The notes under the pieces: generated by a model
Told to the model about the DNA's origin: nothing
Database searches by the model: none
What the model saw: only the letters and a program-made list of their open reading frames with translations
NCBI GenBank assembly: GCA_900317125.1
Contig: ONFR01000026.1
Span: forward strand, 1-40,312
DNA: 40,312 nt
Direction: 5' to 3'
Source of the DNA: an uncultured Bacteroidales bacterium
GTDB lineage: Bacteria > Bacteroidota > Bacteroidia > Bacteroidales > P3
Made by a program: the position numbers and the translations under genes
In this document: positions 8,388 to 17,524 of the stretch, in pieces
Numbering within the stretch: the stretch's first letter is position 1
Layout: each line of letters starts with the position of its first letter

Positions 8388-9146
8388 TTACTCCTTTCCT
8401 TTTTCCATAATTGAAACTATCCTGTCACTAATACACCACATAAATGCATTGAACAAATCCTTGTTCATCTTTATTAGTTCCTTGTCAAGACCATCTAGAT
8501 TGATTTCATCAACAGGTTCATAATGTTCCTCGGTATCCAAAATCAGACGATAGCCATTCCCGTCCCCGGGCAATTTAATAAATGCAGATCTTATTGTCAA
8601 CACATAGCTCTCATCCCGCCATAGGTGTTTTAGCATCCCTGGGAATTTTGATTCGTCTCTGTTAAGTTGCGCCAAACCTTCCTGTTGAGTTAAATAACTA
8701 TTAGAGAAAAAATGTTTTCTAATCTCATGTTCATCTACTATTTTACCATTCTTTGACATAATTTGGAACATGTCAATCTTTCTGATGTCAAGTTGTGTAA
8801 TGTAATTACTTCCTGCAACTTCAGTGATAAACCTCTTTAGTTTATATGCATGGGGAATCACAGTATCAGCAAAGTTCTGGTATCCGTCATCGTTGATTTG
8901 AACTAATGCAAGTGTTTTATCAAAGACATAGTTTAATTTCTGGTCACCTCTTTTAATGGCAATGGGTTTTTGGAACAGACCATCCAATGGCCCTACAGAG
9001 AACAACTCTTGCGTAAACAGGTCCCACTGTTTTTTGTGCGTTTCGGCATCTTGAGAAGGAGAAAACGCCATTCTCACAAGCACTGATGCTAAAAAATTAT
9101 TCTGAAACTGTCTATAATTTGTCGTTCCAAATGGTAGATTATTCAT
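8388..9146 (-). CDS. TIGR04255-like protein, first gene of AT-rich operon
   Basis: This 252-residue protein resembles the sporadically distributed TIGR04255 family in length and layout. It has an N-terminal block with NNFLASVLVRMAF, a middle containing YVFDKTLALVQINDDGYQNF then LKRFITEV and LDIRKIDMFQI, and a C-terminal part with LILDTEEHYE followed by LDKELIKMNKDLFNAFMW. The family has no established function and is patchily distributed, as expected for accessory or defence-related genes. It is the promoter-proximal gene of the operon and starts at the only plausible ATG. The upstream 200 bases are very AT-rich, but no clean -7 box was identified. The family call rests on pattern memory, not a profile search. 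Confidence 0.5.
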   Translation of the reverse strand: MNNLPFGTTNYRQFQNNFLASVLVRMAFSPSQDAETHKKQWDLFTQELFSVGPLDGLFQKPIAIKRGDQKLNYVFDKTLALVQINDDGYQNFADTVIPHAYKLKRFITEVAGSNYITQLDIRKIDMFQIMSKNGKIVDEHEIRKHFFSNSYLTQQEGLAQLNRDESKFPGMLKHLWRDESYVLTIRSAFIKLPGDGNGYRLILDTEEHYEPVDEINLDGLDKELIKMNKDLFNAFMWCISDRIVSIMEKGKE

Positions 9147-9318
9147 AATTGCCAGTTTAATACAAAAAACTTATTTCATTTTGATAACGCCAATAATAGA
9201 TTTTTATTTTATATCAATATTTTTTTATTTTCTTGAGGGGGTAGCTTCATATTCGACGTGCCACAAGATAGCACTTTGTCCTATTGTGAGTGCAGTGATG
9301 TTGACGGTACAGGGGGGC

Positions 9319-9583
9319 TTAAGAGTTTGACCACTCCACTTCGGTGAAGTAGACGAACATCACTTGTGCACGGTATTCCATGGGGAGGGTTTCCATGCCG
9401 AAGGGCCATCCGGAGCCGACGAGGAGGTCGCACTGCATGCCCAGCCGCTTGGCTTCGCGGAGGGTGGAGCCCAAAGCCGCTATCCATTCGTCGCCGAGCC
9501 AGGTGAGGGAGGGGATGCCTAACGAGTCGCACCGCTTGGAGGGGAACTCGATGGGGTTGATTTCAACACCGCCTATGCCTGCG
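9319..9583 (-). pseudogene. duplicated fragment of the GH106-like gene
   Basis: Bases 9358-9583 are a near-identical copy of 6200-6425. In the GH106 frame they encode AGIGGVEINPIEFP through CDLLVGSGWPFG to EYRAQVM. The frame then leaves the homology (FVYFTEVEWSNS) and stops at 9319-9321. On the 5' side a TGA lies a few codons before AGIGG, so no intact protein is possible. The fragment follows the flippase gene on the same strand and ends in AT-rich DNA upstream of the three-gene operon. It is either a remnant of a second GH106 gene or a recent segmental copy. Confidence 0.85.
9358..9583. repeat. 226-bp direct repeat, copy 2
   Basis: Second copy of the segment at 6200-6425, 3158 bases further on, same orientation and no indels. 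The two copies bracket the AT-rich operon. Confidence 0.9.
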
Positions 9584-9620
9584 CAGGCGTTGTTTCATGG
9601 GGCTGGAGGGGGTTGGGCCG

Positions 9621-10910
9621 TCAGGATTCACGGGGAGGTTGACAGGGGGAGGTGTGGTGTTGTTCGTAACGGTGTACCTGATAGAGGTACCATCCCAGCT
9701 GGATCGCCTGGACGACGGCGCTGACGATGCAGAACAGCAGCACGGCCAGCTGGAAGTCGCCTTGGCGGATGCCTGCATAGAGTGCCACGGCACGCAGCAG
9801 CAACTGCACGACCTGCAGGATGAAGTCGACCCGTTGGGTGCCGAAGATGCTGCTGATAAAGGAGAGCGAGTTGCTGATGACGAGGATGGACATCCAGGGG
9901 AGGAGGCAGCGGACATAGTAGCCGGTGCCAACCCACTGCCCGCCGAAGAGCAGGACGAACAGGGGCTCGGCAAAGAGGAAGACGACGGCGGCGACGGCGG
10001 CGACGGCGACGCCCAGGAGGAGGGCGAAGCGCAGAATGTTGCGCCGCAGGGGGAGCTGCTGCTGCACGGTGACGGAGGAGGACTGGTAGAGCACTTTCTC
10101 GAAGGTGTTGGCTAGGATGCCTGCGGGACGCTGGGTGAAGGTGAGGGCGAGGGAGAAGAGTCCGAGCAGGGGTTTGTCGAAATAGAGGCTCAGCCACATG
10201 AGGGGGAGGTTGGCGGAGAAGCTGCTGACCAGCTCGCGGGGCATGACGTAGCGGGCAAAGTTGATGTATTTGCGGGCGATGGGACGCAGGGGTGCTGCGG
10301 TGGGGTGGTAGTAGTGGTTTTTGCGACACACGACATGGTGCAGGTAGGCGTGGCCGGCCATCTTCCCCAGTACCGAGCCGAGGGGCAGGCCGATGGTGTG
10401 GAAGAGGTTGAGCACCGGGGCAAGCAGGCCGAAGAGTATGCGGGTGACTGTTCCACCGCTTACGGAGACCACCTCGCCGAGGGCGAGCGCGCGGTACTCC
10501 TTGTGCCGGTTGCAGAGGAAGACGTAGATGCGGTAGGTGCCGGTGAAGTAGACCAGCAGGGGGAGGAGCAGCAGCAGGATGGCTGGGAGGTTGGAGAGGG
10601 TGACACCGGTTAAGGCCATGACCGCGGCCACAGCAAAGAGCAGGAGGGAGAGGAGGGCATTGAGCCGGAAGGCCAGCCGGGCGAGGAGGGAGGCCTCGTT
10701 GTCGTCGGGGGCCACCACGATGGCCATCTCGTATTTGCAGGTGGAGAGGATGATGAGCACCTCGGTATAGCTGAAGAAGACGTTGCAGAGACCGAAGTCG
10801 TCGGGGGTGAACAGCCGCAGCAGCAGCAGGTAGGCAAGAAAGGCCAGCCCTTGTGCCACAACGTTGCCCGTGAGCAGCGTGCCTGAATTGCGGATGAAGT
10901 GCGACGGCAT
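9621..10910 (-). CDS. polysaccharide/oligosaccharide flippase (Wzx/RfbX-like)
   Basis: This 429-residue integral membrane protein has about twelve hydrophobic segments spread over its length. It begins with the typical flippase N-terminus (RNSGTLLTGNVVAQGLAFLAYLLL, then LFTPDDFGLCNVFFSY). Such proteins (polysaccharide_synt family, MOP superfamily) flip lipid-linked glycans across the inner membrane for capsule, O-antigen or exopolysaccharide. No glycosyltransferases are nearby, so the substrate is unknown. It starts 61 bases after the stop of the VWA-domain gene on the same strand and is probably co-transcribed with it. The exact glycan and the pairing with the VWA gene are inference. Confidence 0.85.
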   Translation of the reverse strand: MPSHFIRNSGTLLTGNVVAQGLAFLAYLLLLRLFTPDDFGLCNVFFSYTEVLIILSTCKYEMAIVVAPDDNEASLLARLAFRLNALLSLLLFAVAAVMALTGVTLSNLPAILLLLLPLLVYFTGTYRIYVFLCNRHKEYRALALGEVVSVSGGTVTRILFGLLAPVLNLFHTIGLPLGSVLGKMAGHAYLHHVVCRKNHYYHPTAAPLRPIARKYINFARYVMPRELVSSFSANLPLMWLSLYFDKPLLGLFSLALTFTQRPAGILANTFEKVLYQSSSVTVQQQLPLRRNILRFALLLGVAVAAVAAVVFLFAEPLFVLLFGGQWVGTGYYVRCLLPWMSILVISNSLSFISSIFGTQRVDFILQVVQLLLRAVALYAGIRQGDFQLAVLLFCIVSAVVQAIQLGWYLYQVHRYEQHHTSPCQPPRES

Positions 10911-10970
10911 CGGTTATTCTTTATTGTTGCAACTTGTTCGACATTCGAGTGGGGAGGTGGATAAAGCGGG

Positions 10971-13004
10971 CTATTCGTCGTTCAGCAGGTATTTCCTTCC
11001 TGCCCATTCGAGGGCAAGGAGCAGGATGATAAGCACCAGCACAAGCGGGAGGGAGACGAGGGGGGAGTATTGGGTGTTGGTGTAGCGCACGCCCTTCATG
11101 TCGCCGCGGTTGCGCATCAGTGCCGTCAGGCTGTCGGTCTGGTGGGGGAGGAGCATCCTGCCGCCGGTGGTATGGCTGATGGTGTTGAGGAGGGTGTGGT
11201 CGGCCACCAGGTTGAGGCGTTCCAGGTCGAGCGCCTCGACGGCAAAGGTGCCGTTCCATGTATATTCTTTCCCGCCGAAGAGTGTCCGGGCGTGGAGCAG
11301 GTAGTTGCCGGGTTCGAGGGTCCCCAGGGGCAGTGCGTAGCCGGAGCCCGAGGGTTGGAAGTCGTAGTGCTTGGTGGCTTTTGTGCCGGTGTTTGTCAGG
11401 TCGCATCCCACTTCGGGTTGATTGGTAGGCTGCCAGTTGTCGTCGTAGAACTCGGCATGCAGTGTCACCCGTTCATCCTGACGGTAGATGCGTTCGGCCG
11501 TCACATGCAGGCGGTCGCGGCGGGAGGAGGTGGAGGTGAACACCACCAGTTTCTCTATCAGCTGGTCGAAGTCGTCGTGGCTGCCCGTCATGAGGTAGCT
11601 GTGCAGCCGCCAGCGCCACAGCCCTTCGCCCATGATGTAAGCCCGCCGGCTGTCGCCTTGGGTGCCGAAAGCCATCAGGGGGCGGTCGGAGGCGTGCCCT
11701 CCGATTTTGGCATAGAAGAGCGGCTGCACTCCCGGTGCGGTGCGGTAGTTGCCGAAAGGGGCTGCCAACGGGGGCAGGGATTCTATGCGTCGGCGGATGT
11801 CGGCATCGACGGCAAAGAGGGTGAAGGCATCGTTGCCGCTGGCTGTCACTTCCTCCGTCACACTCCGTTTGGCGGTAATCTCCATGCCGCAGTGCAGCGT
11901 GTTGAAACGGGCCACGTCGGTCTGTGTGCCGACAATGTACACCAGGGGCAGGGTGGCGGGGAGCGACTGCACCCAGCGGAGCCATTCGGCATCGCGGGGC
12001 ATATTGTGAAGGATGGCCATATCCCAGTCCTTCACCTGCTCGCCTTTGGGGGTGGAGGCCCCGAGGGGTGAAGCAAACACCTCCACCGCGTAGTTGGGGT
12101 TGCTTTCGATAGCCTGTTTCAACGCTCCGAGGTCGGGATGAGGGGCTGAGGCCACAATGGCCACTTTGCGCCTACCGTCCAACACCTCGACAACCACCGT
12201 GCGGCTGTTGTTGGCCGTGGAGGTCTCGCCGGGAGAGGGCGACAGGGCGACAGTGTAGCGCTGCAACCCTGCGCGGTCGGCGTCGAGGGTGATGTCGAGC
12301 GTTTGGCTGAAGCCATTGTCGGTAAACGTCACGGGCTTGGAGACTACCGTCCTGCCTTCGTGCGTCACCGACAGGGTGGCGCGTTCGCCTTGCAGAAGGT
12401 CGGCGCGCACGGACACTTGCATGGGGAACTGGCTGCCCGCATAGGCTACCCTGTTGCATCGCACTTCCGACACCCAGGCATCGCGCCGGCGGGTGGTGTC
12501 GCCCAATGCGACGGTGTAGACCGGCACCCCGAGGGCCGTAGCGGCTCCTTCGGGATTTGCTCCGCGGTTGACAATGCCGTCACTCATCAGCACCACGGCA
12601 CCCACATTGCGCCCTGCATAGCGGTTGCCCACCGACTGCAGCGCGGCGGCAATATCGGTGCTGCCGCCTCCGAACGAGTCGTACACCACTTCGTACTCTT
12701 TCTCCATCTCCTTGATGCCCGTGGGGATGGCTTGTTGCTCGATGGGGACAGACTGGCTCACGTCGCGCATCACCACCACCATGGGCCGCTCGTTGCGGCT
12801 CACTTTGCGTTTCAGCACAGGCCCCATCAACAGCAGGGCGAGGATGGTAACCGTCGCAAACCGCAGCACCGACAGGGCTATGGTAGTCCTGCGGTTGCCG
12901 TCGGCCTTCTTGTGGTGCAGCCAGTATAAAGCCACACTGTAAGCCGCACCGGCCGCCACGCACAGCACCGCCACATACCACGGATAGTCGAAAAACACTT
13001 GCAT
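10971..13004 (-). CDS. VWA-domain membrane protein
   Basis: This 677-residue protein has two N-terminal membrane segments (about 9-28 and 43-61). A von Willebrand A domain follows, with the metal-binding motif DVSQS (Asp81, Ser83, Ser85) and a later MSDG block. Strand-rich, Ig-like extracytoplasmic sequence comes next, and a C-terminal membrane segment (LVSLPLVLVLIILLLALEW) lies close to the end. This resembles Bacteroidetes membrane proteins with a BatA-like VWA head and a glutamine-amidotransferase-like middle. Such proteins probably support cell-envelope processes, but their role is unproven. The start at 13004 is preferred over the open frame to 13109 because the promoter's -7 box lies at 13077-13084, downstream of the longer start. 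Confidence 0.75.
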   Translation of the reverse strand: MQVFFDYPWYVAVLCVAAGAAYSVALYWLHHKKADGNRRTTIALSVLRFATVTILALLLMGPVLKRKVSRNERPMVVVMRDVSQSVPIEQQAIPTGIKEMEKEYEVVYDSFGGGSTDIAAALQSVGNRYAGRNVGAVVLMSDGIVNRGANPEGAATALGVPVYTVALGDTTRRRDAWVSEVRCNRVAYAGSQFPMQVSVRADLLQGERATLSVTHEGRTVVSKPVTFTDNGFSQTLDITLDADRAGLQRYTVALSPSPGETSTANNSRTVVVEVLDGRRKVAIVASAPHPDLGALKQAIESNPNYAVEVFASPLGASTPKGEQVKDWDMAILHNMPRDAEWLRWVQSLPATLPLVYIVGTQTDVARFNTLHCGMEITAKRSVTEEVTASGNDAFTLFAVDADIRRRIESLPPLAAPFGNYRTAPGVQPLFYAKIGGHASDRPLMAFGTQGDSRRAYIMGEGLWRWRLHSYLMTGSHDDFDQLIEKLVVFTSTSSRRDRLHVTAERIYRQDERVTLHAEFYDDNWQPTNQPEVGCDLTNTGTKATKHYDFQPSGSGYALPLGTLEPGNYLLHARTLFGGKEYTWNGTFAVEALDLERLNLVADHTLLNTISHTTGGRMLLPHQTDSLTALMRNRGDMKGVRYTNTQYSPLVSLPLVLVLIILLLALEWAGRKYLLNDE

Positions 13005-13070
13005 CGTGTACAGACAATTTAGTTCACCGGACGGTGTGCAGGTTTCCCCTGCCTCCGTCCGCTTTAAAAT

Positions 13071-13112
13071 AATTTGCAAAGATACGAAAAAATATTTGTA
13101 TCTTTGCAAATT
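13071..13112. promoter_or_regulatory. symmetrical divergent promoter
   Basis: A perfect inverted repeat with 15-base arms (AATTTGCAAAGATAC at 13071-13085, complement at 13098-13112) and a 12-base spacer. Each arm carries a TATCTTTG -7 box pointing outward: 13099-13106 for the metallopeptidase and 13084-13077 for the VWA gene. TTTG in the opposite arm lies 23 bases upstream of each -7 box, slightly long for a -33 element. The two transcription starts would lie about 45 bases apart. Confidence 0.75.
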
Positions 13113-13123
13113 GAAACATTAAA

Positions 13124-15217
13124 ATGACTGTTATGAATCATCCGTATCATTTCAAACTACACAAAACCATATCTGCACTGGGTGTTGTGCTTGTGGCCAT
13201 GCTGCTTTCGTGCACCTCGTGCAGTCGCAAAAACACCACTTCTTCTATGAGCAATATTGACTCTGTCACAGTAGACGCGACGTTGCAGGCCCTTGGCAAA
13301 GCTCATCCCGGGACCGACCTTGCGCGTGCCGAACGCAGTATTCCCCAGCTTGCCGCCCTGTGGACAGCAGAGGACGGCACCCCGGAGCAGTTCCAGTCCT
13401 TCTGCCTTGAGCATTTTGTTGCCGACACCGCCGCCCTGTGGCGTATGGCACAAACCCTGCAGGCCAACCTTGAGAGCCTTTGGGGCTGTTTCAACAAAAT
13501 CAGCGTCGACCTGAAACTCCCGCTCCATGTGGTGGGTCCCGAACCCACAGCACTCGACGAGATGTTCGGGGGTTTCGACCCATCCGCTCATTTCGACGAC
13601 GATATGTTCCAGCAGAAGATAGCCTTTGTCGTGGTGCTCAACTTCCCCTTCTATACCCTCGACGAGAAGAACAGCATGGGTGCCCAATGGAGCCGCCGCC
13701 AGTGGGCTTACGCCCGTCTGGGCGACCTCTTCACGTCGCGTGTGCCTGCATCGGCCAACCAGCAGCTGGCCAACCAGCTGGCCGCCGCCGACAACTACAT
13801 CTCCAACTACAATATCATGATGGGACAGTTGCTCGACGACAAGGGCAACCGTCTTTTCCCCGATATGGCTCTCATCACCCACTGGGGCCTGCGCGACGAG
13901 CTCAAGACCCACTACAACGAGGGCGACAGCGGTTTGGTCAAGCAGCGTATGATTTACCAGGTGATGCGACGTATCATCGACCAGAGCATCCCCCAGTGCG
14001 TCATCAACAACGCCCAGTATAGCTGGAACCCTTACAGCAACACCCTGGTCGACGCGCAGGGACATAAGCAGGACAACCCTGACCGCGAGCCCGACACCCG
14101 CTACCAGTATTTCCTCGACAACTTCCACGCCATGCAGCAGGTGGACCGCTTCAACCCCCGCTACCCCACGGCCATCGCCCGTGCTTTCGACCAAGACATG
14201 GAGGTGAGCTACGACGAGATAGAACAACTCTTCACCTCCTTCCTCAGTGCTCCCGAAGTGGGCGAGGTGGCCCACTTTATCGAGCAGCGTTTAGGCCGCA
14301 AGCTGGAGCCTTTCGACATCTGGTACGACGGCTTCAAGAGTCGCAGCACCATCAACGAGGATGAACTTACAGCGAAGACTCAGCGGCTCTACCCCGACCG
14401 CGAGGCCTTTGCCACCAAGGGCATGCCCTCCATCCTCAAGCAGCTGGGCTTCACTGCCGACAAGACGCAGTTCATCTGCTCCCACGTCACCGTCGACCCC
14501 TCGCGCGGTGCTGGCCACGCATGGGAGAGCAACATGCGCAGCGACAATGCCCGCCTGCGCACCCGTATCGGTCAAAACGGCATGGACTATAAAGGCTACA
14601 ACATCGCCGTCCACGAGTTCGGCCACAACGTGGAGCAGACCGTCACCCTCCACGATGTGGACAACTACATCATGAAAGGCGTGCCCAACACCGCTTTCAC
14701 CGAAGCGCTGGCTTTCGTCTTCCAGTCGCGCGACCTCGATTTCCTCGGCTATAAGAACAACGACAATGCAAAAGAGAGTCTCGAAACCCTCGACATCTTC
14801 TGGGGATGCTACGAGATAATGGGTGTGTCGCTTGTCGATATGTACTCCTGGCGTTGGCTCTACGACCATCCCGACGCCACCGTCCAACAACTCAAAGAGC
14901 AGGTTATCGCCATTGCACAGCAGGTGTGGAACAAGTACTTCGCGCCCTATCTCGGTGAGGAAAACTCCACCATCCTGGCTATCTACAGCCACATGATCGA
15001 TTCTCCCCTCTACCTGCCCAACTATCCCTATGGCCATATTATCCAGTTCCAGCTTGAGCAGCAGCTCAGGGGCAAGAACATTGCCGATGAGATTATGCGT
15101 ATCTATCCCGCCGGCCGCCTTACGCCGCAGCACTGGATGCGCCACGCCGTTGGCAGCGAGGTGTCTACCAAACCCCTTCTTGCCGCCGCCGCCCAAGCCC
15201 TTGGGAAAGTAAAGTAA
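13124..15217 (+). CDS. lipoprotein zinc metallopeptidase (HEFGH, M3-like)
   Basis: This protein of about 697 residues is probably a surface or periplasmic zinc peptidase. The N-terminus is a lipoprotein signal (SALGVVLVAMLLSCTSC; lipidation at the first or second Cys). The zinc site is VHEFGHN with His497, Glu498 and His501. A downstream glutamate is Glu527 in NTAFTEALAF, the spacing expected for M3-like gluzincins. The body is long and helical. Two start codons (13124 and 13133) both fit the promoter at 13098-13112. The next gene, a DPP11-like S46 peptidase, follows after 93 bases, suggesting a peptide-utilisation unit. The exact peptidase family needs a profile search. Confidence 0.72.
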   Translation: MTVMNHPYHFKLHKTISALGVVLVAMLLSCTSCSRKNTTSSMSNIDSVTVDATLQALGKAHPGTDLARAERSIPQLAALWTAEDGTPEQFQSFCLEHFVADTAALWRMAQTLQANLESLWGCFNKISVDLKLPLHVVGPEPTALDEMFGGFDPSAHFDDDMFQQKIAFVVVLNFPFYTLDEKNSMGAQWSRRQWAYARLGDLFTSRVPASANQQLANQLAAADNYISNYNIMMGQLLDDKGNRLFPDMALITHWGLRDELKTHYNEGDSGLVKQRMIYQVMRRIIDQSIPQCVINNAQYSWNPYSNTLVDAQGHKQDNPDREPDTRYQYFLDNFHAMQQVDRFNPRYPTAIARAFDQDMEVSYDEIEQLFTSFLSAPEVGEVAHFIEQRLGRKLEPFDIWYDGFKSRSTINEDELTAKTQRLYPDREAFATKGMPSILKQLGFTADKTQFICSHVTVDPSRGAGHAWESNMRSDNARLRTRIGQNGMDYKGYNIAVHEFGHNVEQTVTLHDVDNYIMKGVPNTAFTEALAFVFQSRDLDFLGYKNNDNAKESLETLDIFWGCYEIMGVSLVDMYSWRWLYDHPDATVQQLKEQVIAIAQQVWNKYFAPYLGEENSTILAIYSHMIDSPLYLPNYPYGHIIQFQLEQQLRGKNIADEIMRIYPAGRLTPQHWMRHAVGSEVSTKPLLAAAAQALGKVK

Positions 15218-15225
15218 TCTCAAGT

Positions 15226-15288
15226 TAATCGGAGTAATCAGAGTACTCGGAGTACTCAGAATAATCGGAATAATCAGAATAATCAGAA
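15226..15288. repeat. 9-bp tandem repeat between peptidase genes
   Basis: About six to seven degenerate 9-base units (gtaatcaga, gtactcgga, gtactcaga, ataatcgga, ataatcaga) fill nearly the whole spacer between the two peptidase genes. Confidence 0.8.
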
Positions 15289-15310
15289 AACAATAAAATC
15301 TAGTAACTTT

Positions 15311-17449
15311 ATGAAAAAAGTCTTTTCCCTTTTCACAATGATTGTGTTTCTGCTGCCCGCAGCTATGGCCGACGAGGGCATGTGGATTCCCATGCTTCTG
15401 GGCAAGAACCAGGCTGCCATGCAGAAAGCAGGCATGCATATCACCGCTAAAGACATCTACGACATCAACAACGCCTGCCTCAAAGACGCCGTCATCCTTT
15501 TCAACCAGGGATGCACCGGCGAGTTCGTCTCCGACCAAGGCCTCTTCCTCACCAACCACCACTGCGGCTACTACTACATCACCAGCAACAGCACCGTCGA
15601 GCACGATTACCTCACCCATGGGTTCTGGGCAATGGACCGCAGTCAGGAGATACCCTGCAAAGGACTCACCGCAACCCGTCTTGTGAGAATGGAAGATGTG
15701 ACCAACCGTGTGCTTGAAGGTATCGACGACAAGACCTCCGAGGCCGAACGCGAGCGCATCGTCAAGCAGAACATCGCCATCCTCTCCGTCGAAGCCGTGG
15801 CCGGCACACACTACAAAGCCGTCATCAAGCCCTTCTACTACGGCAACCAATACTTCATGTATATCAACGAGGTCTTCACCGATGTACGCCTTGTGGGCGC
15901 TCCCCCGAGCAATATCGGCAAATTCGGAGGCGACACCGACAACTGGATGTGGCCCCGCCACACCGGCGACTTTTCCATGTTCCGTGTCTATGTGGGTAAG
16001 GACGGCAAGCCTGCCACCTACTCCAAGACCAACGTGCCTTACAAGCCGCTCAAGCATCTCGACATCTCCCTCAAAGGTGTCGACGAGGGCGACTTCACCT
16101 TCGTCTTCGGCTATCCCGGCACCACCCAGCGCTACGTCACCCATCATCAGGTCGAGCTTCAGGCCATTGAAGAAAACCCCATCCGCATCGCCTTGCGCGA
16201 CATCCGCCTCAAGCACTACAACGCAGCCATGAACCAGTCGCCCGCACAGCGCCTCAAATACGCCTCGAAGGTGGCTTCCATCGCCAACGGATGGAAGAAG
16301 TGGCAGGGCGAGACCCTCGGCATCCAGCGTCTCAAGGGTGTTGAGCAGAAGAAAGCACAGGAAGCCGTCTTCCAGAAATGGGCCGACAAGCGTCCCGAGT
16401 ACAAGAATCTGCTCCGCGACATGGGTCGTGCTTACGAGCAAATCCGTCCCATCGAGCTGCAGTGGGTCTACTTTAACGAAGCCGTCATGGCTTCCGACTT
16501 CATGAACCGCGCCTACAAGCTCTACAGCATGGCTCGGCAAACCGCCAACGACGACAGCCTGGCGCGTGTGGAATGCGACAAGCTCCTTGCCGCCAACGAG
16601 ACCTACTTCGCCGACTTCGAGCTCCACTCGCCTGTCGACCGTGCCATCTTTGTCGAGACCTTCCTCCACATGTGGCGCGCCGGCTATGCACCCTATCTCG
16701 ACAAAAAAGGCAAGGACGAGGCCGGTGTGCAGCGCATGCTCGAAAACATCTACGACAAGTCGATGCTCAACAACAAGTCGAAGTACGACAAGTTCCTCAA
16801 GAAATACAAAGCCAAAGACTGGATGAAGGTCCTCTCCAATGCCGACCCCGCTCTCGACCTCTTCAACATTGCCTACACCTACGCCTACACCCCCGACAAA
16901 GAAACCACCTACGACCTGAACAAGCGCGAAATCAACCGTCTGATGCGCACCTACGTCCGCGGCATGATGCAGCAGTACCCCGACTCCAACTTCTTCCCCG
17001 ATGCCAACCTCACCCTTCGTGTGGCCTACGGCCATGTGCAGGGTTTCCGTCCCAAGGATGCCGTCTACTACACCCCCTACAGCACCCTCGAAGGCATTAT
17101 GGAGAAAGAGAACCCCGACATCTACGACTACGTGGTGGAGCCTAAGCTCAAAGAGCTCTACAACAACCACGACTACGGCCGCTATGCCAATGCCGCAGGC
17201 CAGATGCCCGTGGCCTTCATCGCCACCAACCACACCACCGGCGGCAACAGCGGCAGCCCCGTGCTCAATGCTGATGGCCAACTTATCGGCATCAACTTCG
17301 ACCGCTGCTGGGAAGGCACTATGAGCGACCTCCTCTTCGACCCCAATTATTGCCGCAACATCAGCCTCGACATCCGCTATTGCCTCTTTATCATCGACAA
17401 GTTTGCAGGCGCCCGTCACCTGGTCGACGAGATGACCATCGTACAATAA
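15311..17449 (+). CDS. S46 family dipeptidyl-peptidase, DPP11-like
   Basis: This 712-residue serine peptidase removes N-terminal dipeptides from peptides in the periplasm. The signal peptide is MKKVFSLFTMIVFLLPAAMA. The catalytic residues are visible: His in TNHHCGY (83/84), Asp220 in WPRHTGDFSMF, and Ser647 in TGGNSGSPV. Arg665 in INFDRCWEG lies 18 residues after the catalytic Ser. In characterised S46 enzymes, an Arg here gives Asp/Glu preference (DPP11), while Gly gives DPP7 specificity. DPP11 is therefore the better call. Length matches the family (about 710-720). It lies downstream of the metallopeptidase. A long open frame on the opposite strand is a codon-bias artefact. Confidence 0.92.
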   Translation: MKKVFSLFTMIVFLLPAAMADEGMWIPMLLGKNQAAMQKAGMHITAKDIYDINNACLKDAVILFNQGCTGEFVSDQGLFLTNHHCGYYYITSNSTVEHDYLTHGFWAMDRSQEIPCKGLTATRLVRMEDVTNRVLEGIDDKTSEAERERIVKQNIAILSVEAVAGTHYKAVIKPFYYGNQYFMYINEVFTDVRLVGAPPSNIGKFGGDTDNWMWPRHTGDFSMFRVYVGKDGKPATYSKTNVPYKPLKHLDISLKGVDEGDFTFVFGYPGTTQRYVTHHQVELQAIEENPIRIALRDIRLKHYNAAMNQSPAQRLKYASKVASIANGWKKWQGETLGIQRLKGVEQKKAQEAVFQKWADKRPEYKNLLRDMGRAYEQIRPIELQWVYFNEAVMASDFMNRAYKLYSMARQTANDDSLARVECDKLLAANETYFADFELHSPVDRAIFVETFLHMWRAGYAPYLDKKGKDEAGVQRMLENIYDKSMLNNKSKYDKFLKKYKAKDWMKVLSNADPALDLFNIAYTYAYTPDKETTYDLNKREINRLMRTYVRGMMQQYPDSNFFPDANLTLRVAYGHVQGFRPKDAVYYTPYSTLEGIMEKENPDIYDYVVEPKLKELYNNHDYGRYANAAGQMPVAFIATNHTTGGNSGSPVLNADGQLIGINFDRCWEGTMSDLLFDPNYCRNISLDIRYCLFIIDKFAGARHLVDEMTIVQ

Positions 17450-17524
17450 ACCCTTCAACCCCCAACCCCGATTCCCGTCTCACCCAGGCCGCGAACCGGG
17501 GTTGATATCAAAAAAACCGCAACA

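Noticed and set aside
13005..13109. VWA protein start at 13109
   Set aside because: The -7 box of the gene lies at 13077-13084, so this start would be upstream of the transcript.
14291..17458. 1055-codon open frame on the minus strand across the two peptidase genes
   Set aside because: It is antisense to the metallopeptidase 3' end and the entire S46 gene, both of which have clear catalytic motifs. The product is low-complexity Val/Gly/Leu-rich, as expected from codon bias in GC-rich genes.
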